From the NCBI GenBank assembly GCA_963720885.1, contig CAVRGW010000006.1, positions 248,001 to 312,000 on the forward strand: 64,000 nucleotides of DNA, read 5' to 3'. This DNA comes from DATLLN01 sp963720885 (GTDB lineage Bacteria; Actinomycetota; Thermoleophilia; Gaiellales; JAICJC01). A model generated the notes under the pieces. That model saw only the letters and a list, made by a program, of their open reading frames with translations. It did no database searches and was not told the DNA's origin. Of the stretch, positions 1 through 6,975 are shown one piece after another (the stretch's first letter is position 1; every line of letters starts with the position of its first letter). A program made the position numbers and the translations under genes.

Positions 1-361
1 CGGCATGGAAGGCGAGATCGATCAGCGAGCGCGGCATCTCCTCCTCCAGCGTCCGCCGCGCCGCCTGCGCCGGGGTCTCCCCCGGCTCGGCGTCGACGAA
101 GGCAAGCGCCGAGGTGGTGCCGCCGATCAGCGCCGAGCGCGTGTCGCCCTCGATGCCGCCGAACACGTGCGTGTGCACGTCGATCGCGCCCGGCAGCACC
201 AGGCAGCCGGATGCGTCGACCAGCCGCGCACCTGACGTGTCGACCTGGCCGACCGCCGCGATCCGGCCGCCCTCGATCAGCACGTCTCCGCGCGCCGACC
301 CACCTGGACTGACCAGCGTGCCGCCGACCACCGCCGTCGTCTGATCAGCTGACAGCGGCAT
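1..361 (-). CDS. Cyclic amidohydrolase (hydantoinase/dihydropyrimidinase-like), N-terminal part
   Basis: The gene starts inside the window and runs off its left edge; about 120 residues are visible. The N-terminus has the beta-sandwich pattern of the amidohydrolase superfamily (VVGGTLVSPGG, then DVLIEGGRIAAVG), followed by PGAIDVHTHV, which carries the first metal-binding His-x-His pair. Enzymes of this fold hydrolyse cyclic amides such as hydantoin, dihydropyrimidine or allantoin. The ATG lies inside the 3' end of the upstream ATPase gene (17-nt overlap), so it is probably translated with the ABC operon, suggesting that its substrate or product is imported by that system. The substrate cannot be fixed without the rest of the protein. 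Confidence 0.75.
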   Translation of the reverse strand, partial: MPLSADQTTAVVGGTLVSPGGSARGDVLIEGGRIAAVGQVDTSGARLVDASGCLVLPGAIDVHTHVFGGIEGDTRSALIGGTTSALAFVDAEPGETPAQAARRTLEEEMPRSLIDLAFHA

Positions 362-2138
362 CCGGGAGTCGCGGGGCTGCGCTCAGCAGCCGTCGGGTGT
401 AGTCGTCGACGGGTGCCGCGAGCACCTGGGCGCACGGCCCGCTCTCACGCAGCGTCCCCTGATCCATCACCAGCACGGAGTCGCCGATGCAGGCAACAAC
501 CCCGAGGTTGTGCGTGATGAACAGCATGCTCAGCCGGAGGTCGCGCTGCAGCTCGGACAGCAGCTCGAGCACCGCAGCCTGCACCGAGACGTCGAGCGCC
601 GACGTCACCTCGTCGCAGACCAGCAGGTCGGGCTTCGCGGCCAGCGCCCGAGCGATCGCCACGCGCTGGCGCTCGCCGCCCGAGAGCTCGATCGGGAAGC
701 GCTCGGCGACGCGCCGGGGCAGGCGCACCCGGTCGAGCAGCTCGCCCACCTCGCGGTCGGCGTCGCGGCGGCTCAGGCGGCGCAGCACGCGCAGCGGCCG
801 CTCGATCGACGAGCTGACGCGGTGCCGCGGGTTGAGCGACTCGAACGGGTTCTGGAAGACGATCTGGATCCGCCGGCGCTGGTCGAGGGAGCGGCGGCGG
901 GCCGACCCGGCGAGCTCCTCGCCGTCGAACACGATCCGCCCGGACGTCGGCTCGTGAAGGCCGGCGATGCACCGGCCGACGGTGGTCTTGCCGCTGCCCG
1001 ACTCGCCGACCAGGGCGACACAGCGGCCCTGCGGGATGCCGAACGAGACGTCGTCCACGGCGGCACGGCTTCCGTGACGGTACTGGACGTGCAGGCCCGA
1101 GACCTCGAGCAGCGCGTCGTCGCTCGAGGCAACGGCCGCGACGCGAGCTCCCTCCGGCCGGCGCTCGCCCAGCGTCAGCTCCTCCCAGCGGACACAGCGC
1201 ACCGCGTGAGCGTCGGTCGCCTGCTCGAGCACCGGGACGCCGGCGCAGCAGCGGTCCTCCTGGTGCTCGCAGCGCGGCGCGAACGCGCAGCCGTCCGGCC
1301 ACTCGCCGACGCCGACCGACACGCCGGGGATGCCCTGCAGCGCGCGCGGGTGGCGGAAGTCGGGGATCGCGGCCACCAGCGCCCTCGTGTACGGGTGCTT
1401 GGGCCGCTCGATGACGTCGGCGGCGGGTCCGTTCTCGACCACGCGGCCGGCGTACATGACGACGATCCGGTCGGCCATCTTGGCAACGACGGCAAGGTCG
1501 TGCGACACGTAGACCATCGCCATGCCGTCCTCGTCGCGCAGCCGGGCGAGCTCCGTCAGAATTCTGTCCTGGGTGAGCACATCCAGCCCGGTGGTGGGCT
1601 CGTCGAGCACGGCGACCGGGGGCTCGCAGACGCAGGCCATGGCGATCGTCACCCGCTGCTGCTGGCCGCCGGACAGCTGATGCGGATAGCGCTCGCCGAA
1701 GCGCGCGTCGGTGCCCAGCTCGACGCGCGACAGCGCGGCCTGCACCGACTCGTCGGAGGCGGTCGCCGTCCGGTGAGCGCGAAGGACGTCCATGATCGAG
1801 TCACCGACCCGCATCGAGGGGTTGAGCGCGCCGCCGGGATCCTGGGGCACGTAGGAGACCACCTTGCCGCGCACGGAACGCAGCGACTTTGCGTCGCGGC
1901 CGATGATGCTCTGGCCGCCGACCTCGATCACACCCGAGCGGACGTTGACGCCGGTGCGCGTGTAGCCCAGCAGGGCAAGCGCCGTGGTGGTCTTGCCGCT
2001 GCCGGACTCGCCGACCAGCCCGAGGATCTCGCCGGCGCCGACGCTGAAGCTGACGTCCTCGACCACCGGCTCGCCGGTGTTCAGCGACAGGCACAGGTTC
2101 TCGACCCGGACAACGGGCGCCGTCGCCACCTCACTCAT
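345..2138 (-). CDS. Fused oligopeptide/dipeptide ABC transporter ATPase (DppD-DppF type)
   Basis: A 597-residue protein contains two complete ABC ATPase modules. The first has Walker A GESGSGKTT at residues 43-51, signature LSGGQQQR at 155-162 and Walker B near 176-181. The second has Walker A at 378-386, signature LSGGERQR at 485-492 and Walker B near 505-510. Between them lies the Cys-containing segment (DGCAFAPRC, then DRCC) typical of the C-terminal region of OppD/DppD proteins. It powers uptake of peptides, or of nickel, opines or ureides in related systems, together with the two permeases encoded just upstream. Its start overlaps the upstream stop in an ATGA. Families usually encode the two ATPases separately; this is a gene fusion. 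Confidence 0.93.
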   Translation of the reverse strand: MSEVATAPVVRVENLCLSLNTGEPVVEDVSFSVGAGEILGLVGESGSGKTTTALALLGYTRTGVNVRSGVIEVGGQSIIGRDAKSLRSVRGKVVSYVPQDPGGALNPSMRVGDSIMDVLRAHRTATASDESVQAALSRVELGTDARFGERYPHQLSGGQQQRVTIAMACVCEPPVAVLDEPTTGLDVLTQDRILTELARLRDEDGMAMVYVSHDLAVVAKMADRIVVMYAGRVVENGPAADVIERPKHPYTRALVAAIPDFRHPRALQGIPGVSVGVGEWPDGCAFAPRCEHQEDRCCAGVPVLEQATDAHAVRCVRWEELTLGERRPEGARVAAVASSDDALLEVSGLHVQYRHGSRAAVDDVSFGIPQGRCVALVGESGSGKTTVGRCIAGLHEPTSGRIVFDGEELAGSARRRSLDQRRRIQIVFQNPFESLNPRHRVSSSIERPLRVLRRLSRRDADREVGELLDRVRLPRRVAERFPIELSGGERQRVAIARALAAKPDLLVCDEVTSALDVSVQAAVLELLSELQRDLRLSMLFITHNLGVVACIGDSVLVMDQGTLRESGPCAQVLAAPVDDYTRRLLSAAPRLPDAAVS

Positions 2139-2986
2139 GCTGTCGGCACCGTCTGGGTCGCCTTGGGCACGTAGGACCTGCCGAGACTGCGCGCGATCGC
2201 ATCGCCGGTGAGATTGATGCCGATCGTCAGCAGCGCGATCATCGCGGCCGGTGCGAGCACCGCCCAGACGTTCAGGTTGATGTACTGGCGGTTCTCGGAG
2301 ATCATCAGCGCCCAGTCGGAGTTGGGCGGCTGCAGGCCGAGACCGAGGAAGTTGACGGAGGCGATGATCAGGATCGAGTACGTGAACCGCAGGCCCGCGT
2401 CGACCAGCACCGGCGCCAGGATGTTGGGCAGCACCTCGCGGACGACCACGGCGATCGAGCGCTCGCCGCGGGCGACGGCCGCCTCGACGTAGCCGCGCAC
2501 CGACACCTCGAGCGTGGCCGTGCGCACGATCCGGCTGATGCCGGGCGCCTGGATCGCGGCGACGCCGATCACCAGCACGGCGGTGCCCGTCCCCGCGCCG
2601 GTGATCAGGACGAGCAGGAACAGCAGCGGCGGGAAGGCCAGCATCACGTCGACGGTGCGCATCAAGATCGGGTCGGCCCTCGACCTGGTGTAGCCGGCGA
2701 TCAGGCCGATGGTCAGCCCGATCACGTAGGCAAGCAGCGTCGCCGCCAGCGCCAGCCCGATCACCGAGCGGCCGCCGTAGAGCAGGCGGCTGAACACGTC
2801 ACGACCGAGCACATCGGTGCCAAGCCAGGCATCGCCCGAGGGCCCGGCCAGCGGAACGCCGACCGGCGCGGTCGGGTCGTGCGGCGCGAAGTAGTTGCCG
2901 AGCAGGGCGACGAAGACCACGACGAAGACGATCGTCAGCCCCAGCGCGCCGGAGAACGTGCGCGCGAAGCGCAGACGGCCGGTCAT
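2135..2986 (-). CDS. ABC transporter permease, DppC/OppC type
   Basis: This 283-residue inner-membrane protein has an N-terminal membrane anchor (residues about 12-30), an extracytoplasmic DPTAPVGVPLAGPSG region ending in LGTDVLGRDVFSRLLYG, and then the multi-pass BPD_transp_1 domain. The LGTDxxGRDxxSR motif is characteristic of DppC/OppC subunits. The start is set by the ATGA overlap with the preceding permease gene; a longer upstream reading has a compositionally odd, His/Arg-rich extension that is antisense noise. It forms the membrane channel with the neighbouring DppB-like subunit. Confidence 0.93.
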   Translation of the reverse strand: MTGRLRFARTFSGALGLTIVFVVVFVALLGNYFAPHDPTAPVGVPLAGPSGDAWLGTDVLGRDVFSRLLYGGRSVIGLALAATLLAYVIGLTIGLIAGYTRSRADPILMRTVDVMLAFPPLLFLLVLITGAGTGTAVLVIGVAAIQAPGISRIVRTATLEVSVRGYVEAAVARGERSIAVVVREVLPNILAPVLVDAGLRFTYSILIIASVNFLGLGLQPPNSDWALMISENRQYINLNVWAVLAPAAMIALLTIGINLTGDAIARSLGRSYVPKATQTVPTA

Positions 2987-3999
2987 GCCGGCTCCCGCAG
3001 CTTCGGCACCAGCAGCAGCACGATCAGGTCGGCGACCAGGTTGACCATCACGTAGACCACGGCGATCAGCATCGCCACCGACTGGACGAGCGTGACGTCG
3101 CGGTTCCCGACCGCCGTGACCAGGTTCGAGCCGATGCCGGGGTAGGCGAACACCGTCTCGGTGATGATGATGCCGCCGATCAGCCACTGCAGGTTCTGGG
3201 CGAGCACCTGCACGCTGGGGGCCAGCGCATTGCGCATCGCGTAGCGCACCAGCACCCGCTTCTCGGCGAGCCCGTTGAGGCGCGCGGTCTGCACGTACTC
3301 GGCCTGCAGCACCTCGATCATGCCCGCGCGCACCATCCGGATGCCGGCTGCCAGCGAAGCCAGCAGCAGCGTTGCCACGGGAAGCACCAGCTTCGACGGA
3401 TCGCTCAGCGGATCGCCGCCGGGTGGGACGATCGCCACCGGCGGCAGCCAGTCGAGCCCCACGAAGAAGACGCCGATCAGCAGCGATCCGATCACGAACT
3501 CAGGCAGTGCGATCGCGGCCAGCGAGCCGAGTGAGATCACGTGGTCGATCGGTTTGCCCGCGTAGACGGCGGCGATCGCGCCCAGCCCGAGCGACAGCGG
3601 GATCATGAACAGCGCCGCGATCGCAGCCAGGATCAGCGAGTTCTTGACCGGGTCGGAGATCAGATCCCAGACCGGCGCGGACTTCTCGCCCTGTGCGAGG
3701 CCGACCGCGGAGTCGCCCAGGTCGCCGTGCACGAGGCCGGTGACCCAGTCGATGTACTCCTGGTACGCCGGCTTGTCGAGGCCCATCTGCGCATTCAGCT
3801 TGGCGACGTTCTCGGGCGTGGCGTTGCGGCCGAGCACGACGCTGGCGGCGTCGCCGGGCAGCAGCACCGTGCCCGCGAAGATCACGATCGACGCGACGAA
3901 CAGCGCGAGGATGGCGCCGACGATCCGGCGGCCGAGGAACCGGAGCACGGGTGAGAACTCGCGGGCACCCACGCCTCGCTCGGCCGTCGTCGTCGTCAT
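2983..3999 (-). CDS. ABC transporter permease, DppB/OppB type
   Basis: The 338-residue protein has an N-terminal transmembrane segment followed by the long periplasmic loop of DppB proteins (LGRNATPENVAKLNAQMGLDKP, typical of the LGLDxP region) and five further predicted membrane segments. The EAA-type loop is visible around VRAGMIEVLQAEYVQTARLNG. It pairs with the DppC-like gene it overlaps by four bases. The start codon lies 25 bases downstream of the binding-protein stop, consistent with one transcript. Confidence 0.93.
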   Translation of the reverse strand: MTTTTAERGVGAREFSPVLRFLGRRIVGAILALFVASIVIFAGTVLLPGDAASVVLGRNATPENVAKLNAQMGLDKPAYQEYIDWVTGLVHGDLGDSAVGLAQGEKSAPVWDLISDPVKNSLILAAIAALFMIPLSLGLGAIAAVYAGKPIDHVISLGSLAAIALPEFVIGSLLIGVFFVGLDWLPPVAIVPPGGDPLSDPSKLVLPVATLLLASLAAGIRMVRAGMIEVLQAEYVQTARLNGLAEKRVLVRYAMRNALAPSVQVLAQNLQWLIGGIIITETVFAYPGIGSNLVTAVGNRDVTLVQSVAMLIAVVYVMVNLVADLIVLLLVPKLREPA

Positions 4000-4024
4000 G
4001 TGAGGGCGCGCACTCCCATCGGGC

Positions 4025-5659
4025 CTACGTCTGGAGCCACGCGTCCATGAACCGCATGTTGCCGAGAGCTCCGGCGCCGCTGGGTGTCATCCCCTTGACG
4101 CTGTTGGAGAGCCCGTCGACCCAGTCGGCGTTCGTCCAGTTCAGGTAGCCGCCCTGGTTGTACTGGATCTCCTGCACCTGGTTCCACAGGTCCTGGGCCT
4201 TCGTCTCGTCGGTCTCGCCGATCGCCTGGCTCAGCTTCTGGCTGAAGGCCGCGTCGGTCCAGTGGGTCTCGTTGTACGGGGCGTCGGACGCCAGCGCCTG
4301 GAGGTAGAAGTACTTGAGCGACGTGATCGCCCACTGCGTCTCAGCGAACGGCATCTTCAGGTAGAGCAGCGACGGGTTGTAGTAGGAGTTCGGGGGCTCC
4401 TGCTTGAGGTTCATCGTCACGCCTGCCGCCTTCGCCTGCTCGGCGAGCAGCGTCGCCGACTCGACGAAGCCGGGAAAGATCTGCGAGGTCTGGAGCAGCA
4501 CGGTCAGGTTCTCCTGGCCGGCCTTCTTGAGCAGCGACTTGGCCTGATCGATGTCCTGTTCGCGCTGCGCCAGCGACTCGTCGTACCAGGGCAGGCCCTT
4601 GCCGACGATGTCGTTGCCCAGCTGGCCGTAGCCGTTCAGCGCACCGTCGACCAGCGCCTGGCGGTCGGCGATCAGCTTGATCGCCATCCGCACGTCCGGG
4701 TCGTTGAACGGCGCCTTGGTGGTGTCCATGTAGAACATCATGGGCTGCGGGGACTTGCCGCTCAGCACGAACATGTCGCCCGTCTGCGCATGCGCCTTGG
4801 CCTGCGCCGTCGGCAGCTGGGCCATCGCGTCGATGTCGCCGTTCAGCAGCGCGTTGAGGCGCGCGGTCGGGTCGTCGATCGAGATGATCTTCAGCTCGTC
4901 GACGTACGGCTGTCCGCTGACCCAGTAGTTCGGGTTCTTCTTGAAGACGCTCTGCTGCCCCGGCGTGAACGACTCGAACATGAACGGGCCGGTGCCGACC
5001 GGGTTCTTGAAGTTGGTCTCCCCGTCCTGGAAGATCCAGGTGTTGTACGGGGTGAAGTTGATGGCCAGGTCGGCGTCCGGCGCCTTCAGCGGGATCTTCA
5101 ATGTCAGGTCGTTGATCTTCTTCATGCCCTTGATGTCGATCCCGGACACGAACGGCACGGCGTAGCTGGTAGCCGGCTTGGCCATCTGCTGGATGGAGAA
5201 GATGACGTCGTCGGCGCCGAAGGACTTGCCGTTGTGGAAGGTGACGTCGGGGCGCAGCTTCACCTCGTACTCGGTGGCGTCGCTGTTGGCGTTCCACTCG
5301 AGGGCAAGGCCGGGCGCCGGGGTGAGGTCGGCGTTGACCAGCACCAGCGGGTCGTAGAGGTTCTGGATGCGGCCCTGGTCGATCGGCGTGACGCCGATCA
5401 GCGGGCTCAGCGTCTCGGCGGTGCCGGCGCCGACGAAGCCGGCGCGCAGGGTGCCGCCCGGGACCGGGTTGCCCGACGCGGAGGGCGCGCCGCCGGTGCC
5501 GGCGCTGGTCGAGCTCGAGCCGCCGCCGCACGCTGCGGCGAGGAGCGGCGACGCGGCGAGCATGACGCCGGCGGCGCCGCGGAGCAGGCCGGCCCGCGAC
5601 ATGCGCAGGTCGAGGTCGCCATGGACCTGATCAGAGCGGGGGGGTTGCTGGTCAGTCAC
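4025..5659 (-). CDS. Extracellular solute-binding protein family 5, lipoprotein
   Basis: This 544-residue family 5 binding protein (OppA/DppA type) is the substrate receptor of the ABC operon. I chose the GTG start because GGAGG precedes it by four bases; a longer in-frame ATG upstream gives a Cys-rich extension with no signal-peptide character. A signal peptide ends in the lipobox LAAAC, so the mature protein should be lipid-anchored. Family features include EWNANSDATEYEVKLRPDVTFHNG and the NPVGTGPFMFESFTPG region. The gene is first in its operon and diverges from the SMP-30 gene across 236 bp. The ligand is not predictable from sequence; peptide, opine or ureide uptake are all known in the family. 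Confidence 0.93.
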   Translation of the reverse strand: MTDQQPPRSDQVHGDLDLRMSRAGLLRGAAGVMLAASPLLAAACGGGSSSTSAGTGGAPSASGNPVPGGTLRAGFVGAGTAETLSPLIGVTPIDQGRIQNLYDPLVLVNADLTPAPGLALEWNANSDATEYEVKLRPDVTFHNGKSFGADDVIFSIQQMAKPATSYAVPFVSGIDIKGMKKINDLTLKIPLKAPDADLAINFTPYNTWIFQDGETNFKNPVGTGPFMFESFTPGQQSVFKKNPNYWVSGQPYVDELKIISIDDPTARLNALLNGDIDAMAQLPTAQAKAHAQTGDMFVLSGKSPQPMMFYMDTTKAPFNDPDVRMAIKLIADRQALVDGALNGYGQLGNDIVGKGLPWYDESLAQREQDIDQAKSLLKKAGQENLTVLLQTSQIFPGFVESATLLAEQAKAAGVTMNLKQEPPNSYYNPSLLYLKMPFAETQWAITSLKYFYLQALASDAPYNETHWTDAAFSQKLSQAIGETDETKAQDLWNQVQEIQYNQGGYLNWTNADWVDGLSNSVKGMTPSGAGALGNMRFMDAWLQT

Positions 5660-5843
5660 CGGTCCTCCAAGAGGGGTCGATCTCCAGGCAGATCGTCCGC
5701 ACCACTTTTGCACAGCCGACGGTGCCTGGCGAGTGGCCGAAACGACAATCGTGAGCCCGCAACGATGGACGGTGTGGCATGACCGCCGGGGGTTGTCCGT
5801 CCATGGTTCGACCCACGTGCAACAAGCGCGGCATGCTATCATA

Positions 5844-5873
5844 CCAATTTCGGGGTTGCAATCCCGATTTTGG
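5844..5873. promoter_or_regulatory. 30-bp dyad-symmetric operator candidate
   Basis: The segment reads CCAA-tt-TCGGG-g-TTGCAA-t-CCCGA-tt-TTGG and is symmetric about positions 5858/5859. Only the two spacer tt pairs and one g/t pair break the symmetry. It lies 23-52 bases before the GTG of the SMP-30-like gene in the divergent region with the ABC operon. The CpG-rich dyad around TTGCAA resembles sites of LacI or GntR regulators, but no regulator gene is adjacent. Confidence 0.5.
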
Positions 5874-5895
5874 CCTACCCGAAAGGATCGCGACC

Positions 5896-6756
5896 GTGGA
5901 AGGAACCCTGCTGGCCTCGAATCTGGGCTTCCCCGAGGGCCCCGTCATCATGCCCGACGGAAGCGTGGTGTTCTGCGATGGCAACACCGGCGAGATGCGA
6001 AGCTGGAAGGACGGGGAGCTGGGAGTTCACTCGGTCACCGGCGGCTCGCCGTGGGGTGCCGTGCTCGGCACGGACGGCGCGATCTACGTCACTCAGGGCG
6101 GCAACGTCCCCGGCTCGGGCGACGAGAGCGCGGTCTGCGGGATCCAGCGCGTGAACCCGGACGGCAGCGTCGAGCTGCTGTCGTCGGAGATCGCCGGCCA
6201 CACGCTGGCCGGCCCCAACGATCTGGCGTTCGGCCCCGACGGCCGGCTGTGGTTTACCGATTCGGGCACCGAGCAGGATCCGCGGGCGGCGGAGCCCGCG
6301 ACCGGCAAGCTGTTCGTGCTGGACGCGAACGGCGGCGGCGAGATGCTCGCCGAGCGGCCGAACGTCTACCCCAACGGCATTGCGTTCGACGGGCAGGGCC
6401 GCATGTACTGGACGGAGTCGATGGCGCATGCCGTTCTCCGCTGGGACGACGGCGAGGTGACGACGTTCTGCCAGCTGAGCGACGGCCACGTGCCGGACGG
6501 CATGGCGTTCGCGGCGGACGGCCGGCTGTTCGTGTGCACGACGATCTCCGGCGGCCTCACCGTGCTCTCACCCGAGGGCGAGGTGCTCGAGGAGATCACG
6601 CTCGGCCAGCACGCGACCAACTGCATCTTCGACGGCTCGACGCTGTACGTGACGGCGACCGCCGTCTCGGACATCCACGCCGACCAGCGCACCGGCACCT
6701 TCTGGAGCGTCGAGACCGACGCGACCGGCCTGCCGCTGATCCCCGGCCAGCTCTAG
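5896..6756 (+). CDS. SMP-30/gluconolactonase-family beta-propeller protein
   Basis: The 286-residue protein has repeated propeller motifs: LGFPEGPVIMPDG near the N-terminus, GPNDLAFGPDGRLWFTDSG, YPNGIAFDGQGRMYWTES and PDGMAFAADGRLFVCTT. In SMP-30 enzymes the Glu of the first motif and the Asn/Asp of the later ones bind the catalytic divalent metal; all are present. Family members hydrolyse sugar lactones. The GTG start has AAAGGA eight bases upstream; an earlier in-frame start would add a Cys-rich non-family extension. It diverges from the peptide-type ABC operon and is followed seven bases after its stop by a palindromic repeat. Confidence 0.88.
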   Translation: MEGTLLASNLGFPEGPVIMPDGSVVFCDGNTGEMRSWKDGELGVHSVTGGSPWGAVLGTDGAIYVTQGGNVPGSGDESAVCGIQRVNPDGSVELLSSEIAGHTLAGPNDLAFGPDGRLWFTDSGTEQDPRAAEPATGKLFVLDANGGGEMLAERPNVYPNGIAFDGQGRMYWTESMAHAVLRWDDGEVTTFCQLSDGHVPDGMAFAADGRLFVCTTISGGLTVLSPEGEVLEEITLGQHATNCIFDGSTLYVTATAVSDIHADQRTGTFWSVETDATGLPLIPGQL

Positions 6757-6762
6757 CCTCCG

Positions 6763-6793
6763 CGCAACAACGGGGTCAGACCCCTTCGTTGCG
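6763..6793. repeat. 31-bp palindromic repeat, copy 1 (GGGGTCAGACCCC core)
   Basis: The core GGGGTCAGACCCC is flanked by CGCAAC and GTTGCG, giving a near-perfect palindrome. It begins six bases after the SMP-30 stop and lies between that gene and the convergent DUF2339 gene. Three other 31-bp copies occur in the window at 25961, 45202 and 48217. The transcript would form a strong hairpin, so a terminator role for both converging genes is possible. Confidence 0.9.
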
Positions 6794-6819
6794 TCGCCGC
6801 GCACGGCGCCGGCCGCCGC

Positions 6820-6874
6820 GTGCCGGGCACGGTGCCGGGCGCCGTGCCGGGCACGGTGCCGGGCACAGTGCCAG
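6820..6874. repeat. Tandem array of GTGCCGGGCAC palindromes
   Basis: Three exact copies of GTGCCGGGCAC (6820, 6844, 6856), one truncated copy (6832) and one diverged copy (AGTGCCAGGGCC) lie head to tail in the 220-bp space between convergent genes. Each unit is itself a short palindrome around a central base. The array has no coding potential. It sits 27 bp from a GGGGTC-type palindrome, and the central part of the 58-bp palindrome at 31242 contains the related string TGGCACCGGTGCCA. Confidence 0.85.
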
Positions 6875-6975
6875 GGCCAACGCCCGCTGCGCGCGAATCG
6901 TTGCGCTCTCGCGCGCCGCGCGACGGGATCGTGACGGCGCGCCGGCCGGCGTCGTGGTAGGCGACGAACCCGGCG

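Noticed and set aside
510..2174. 554-codon plus-strand frame opposite the fused ATPase
   Set aside because: Antisense to a protein with complete ABC motifs; no family features.
4262..5782. 506-codon plus-strand frame opposite the family 5 binding protein
   Set aside because: Antisense sh​adow with Val/Arg/Leu-rich repeats and no domain; the opposite strand encodes an unambiguous binding protein.
6820..6874. CRISPR array
   Set aside because: Repeat units are 11 bases with essentially no spacers, and no cas genes are present.
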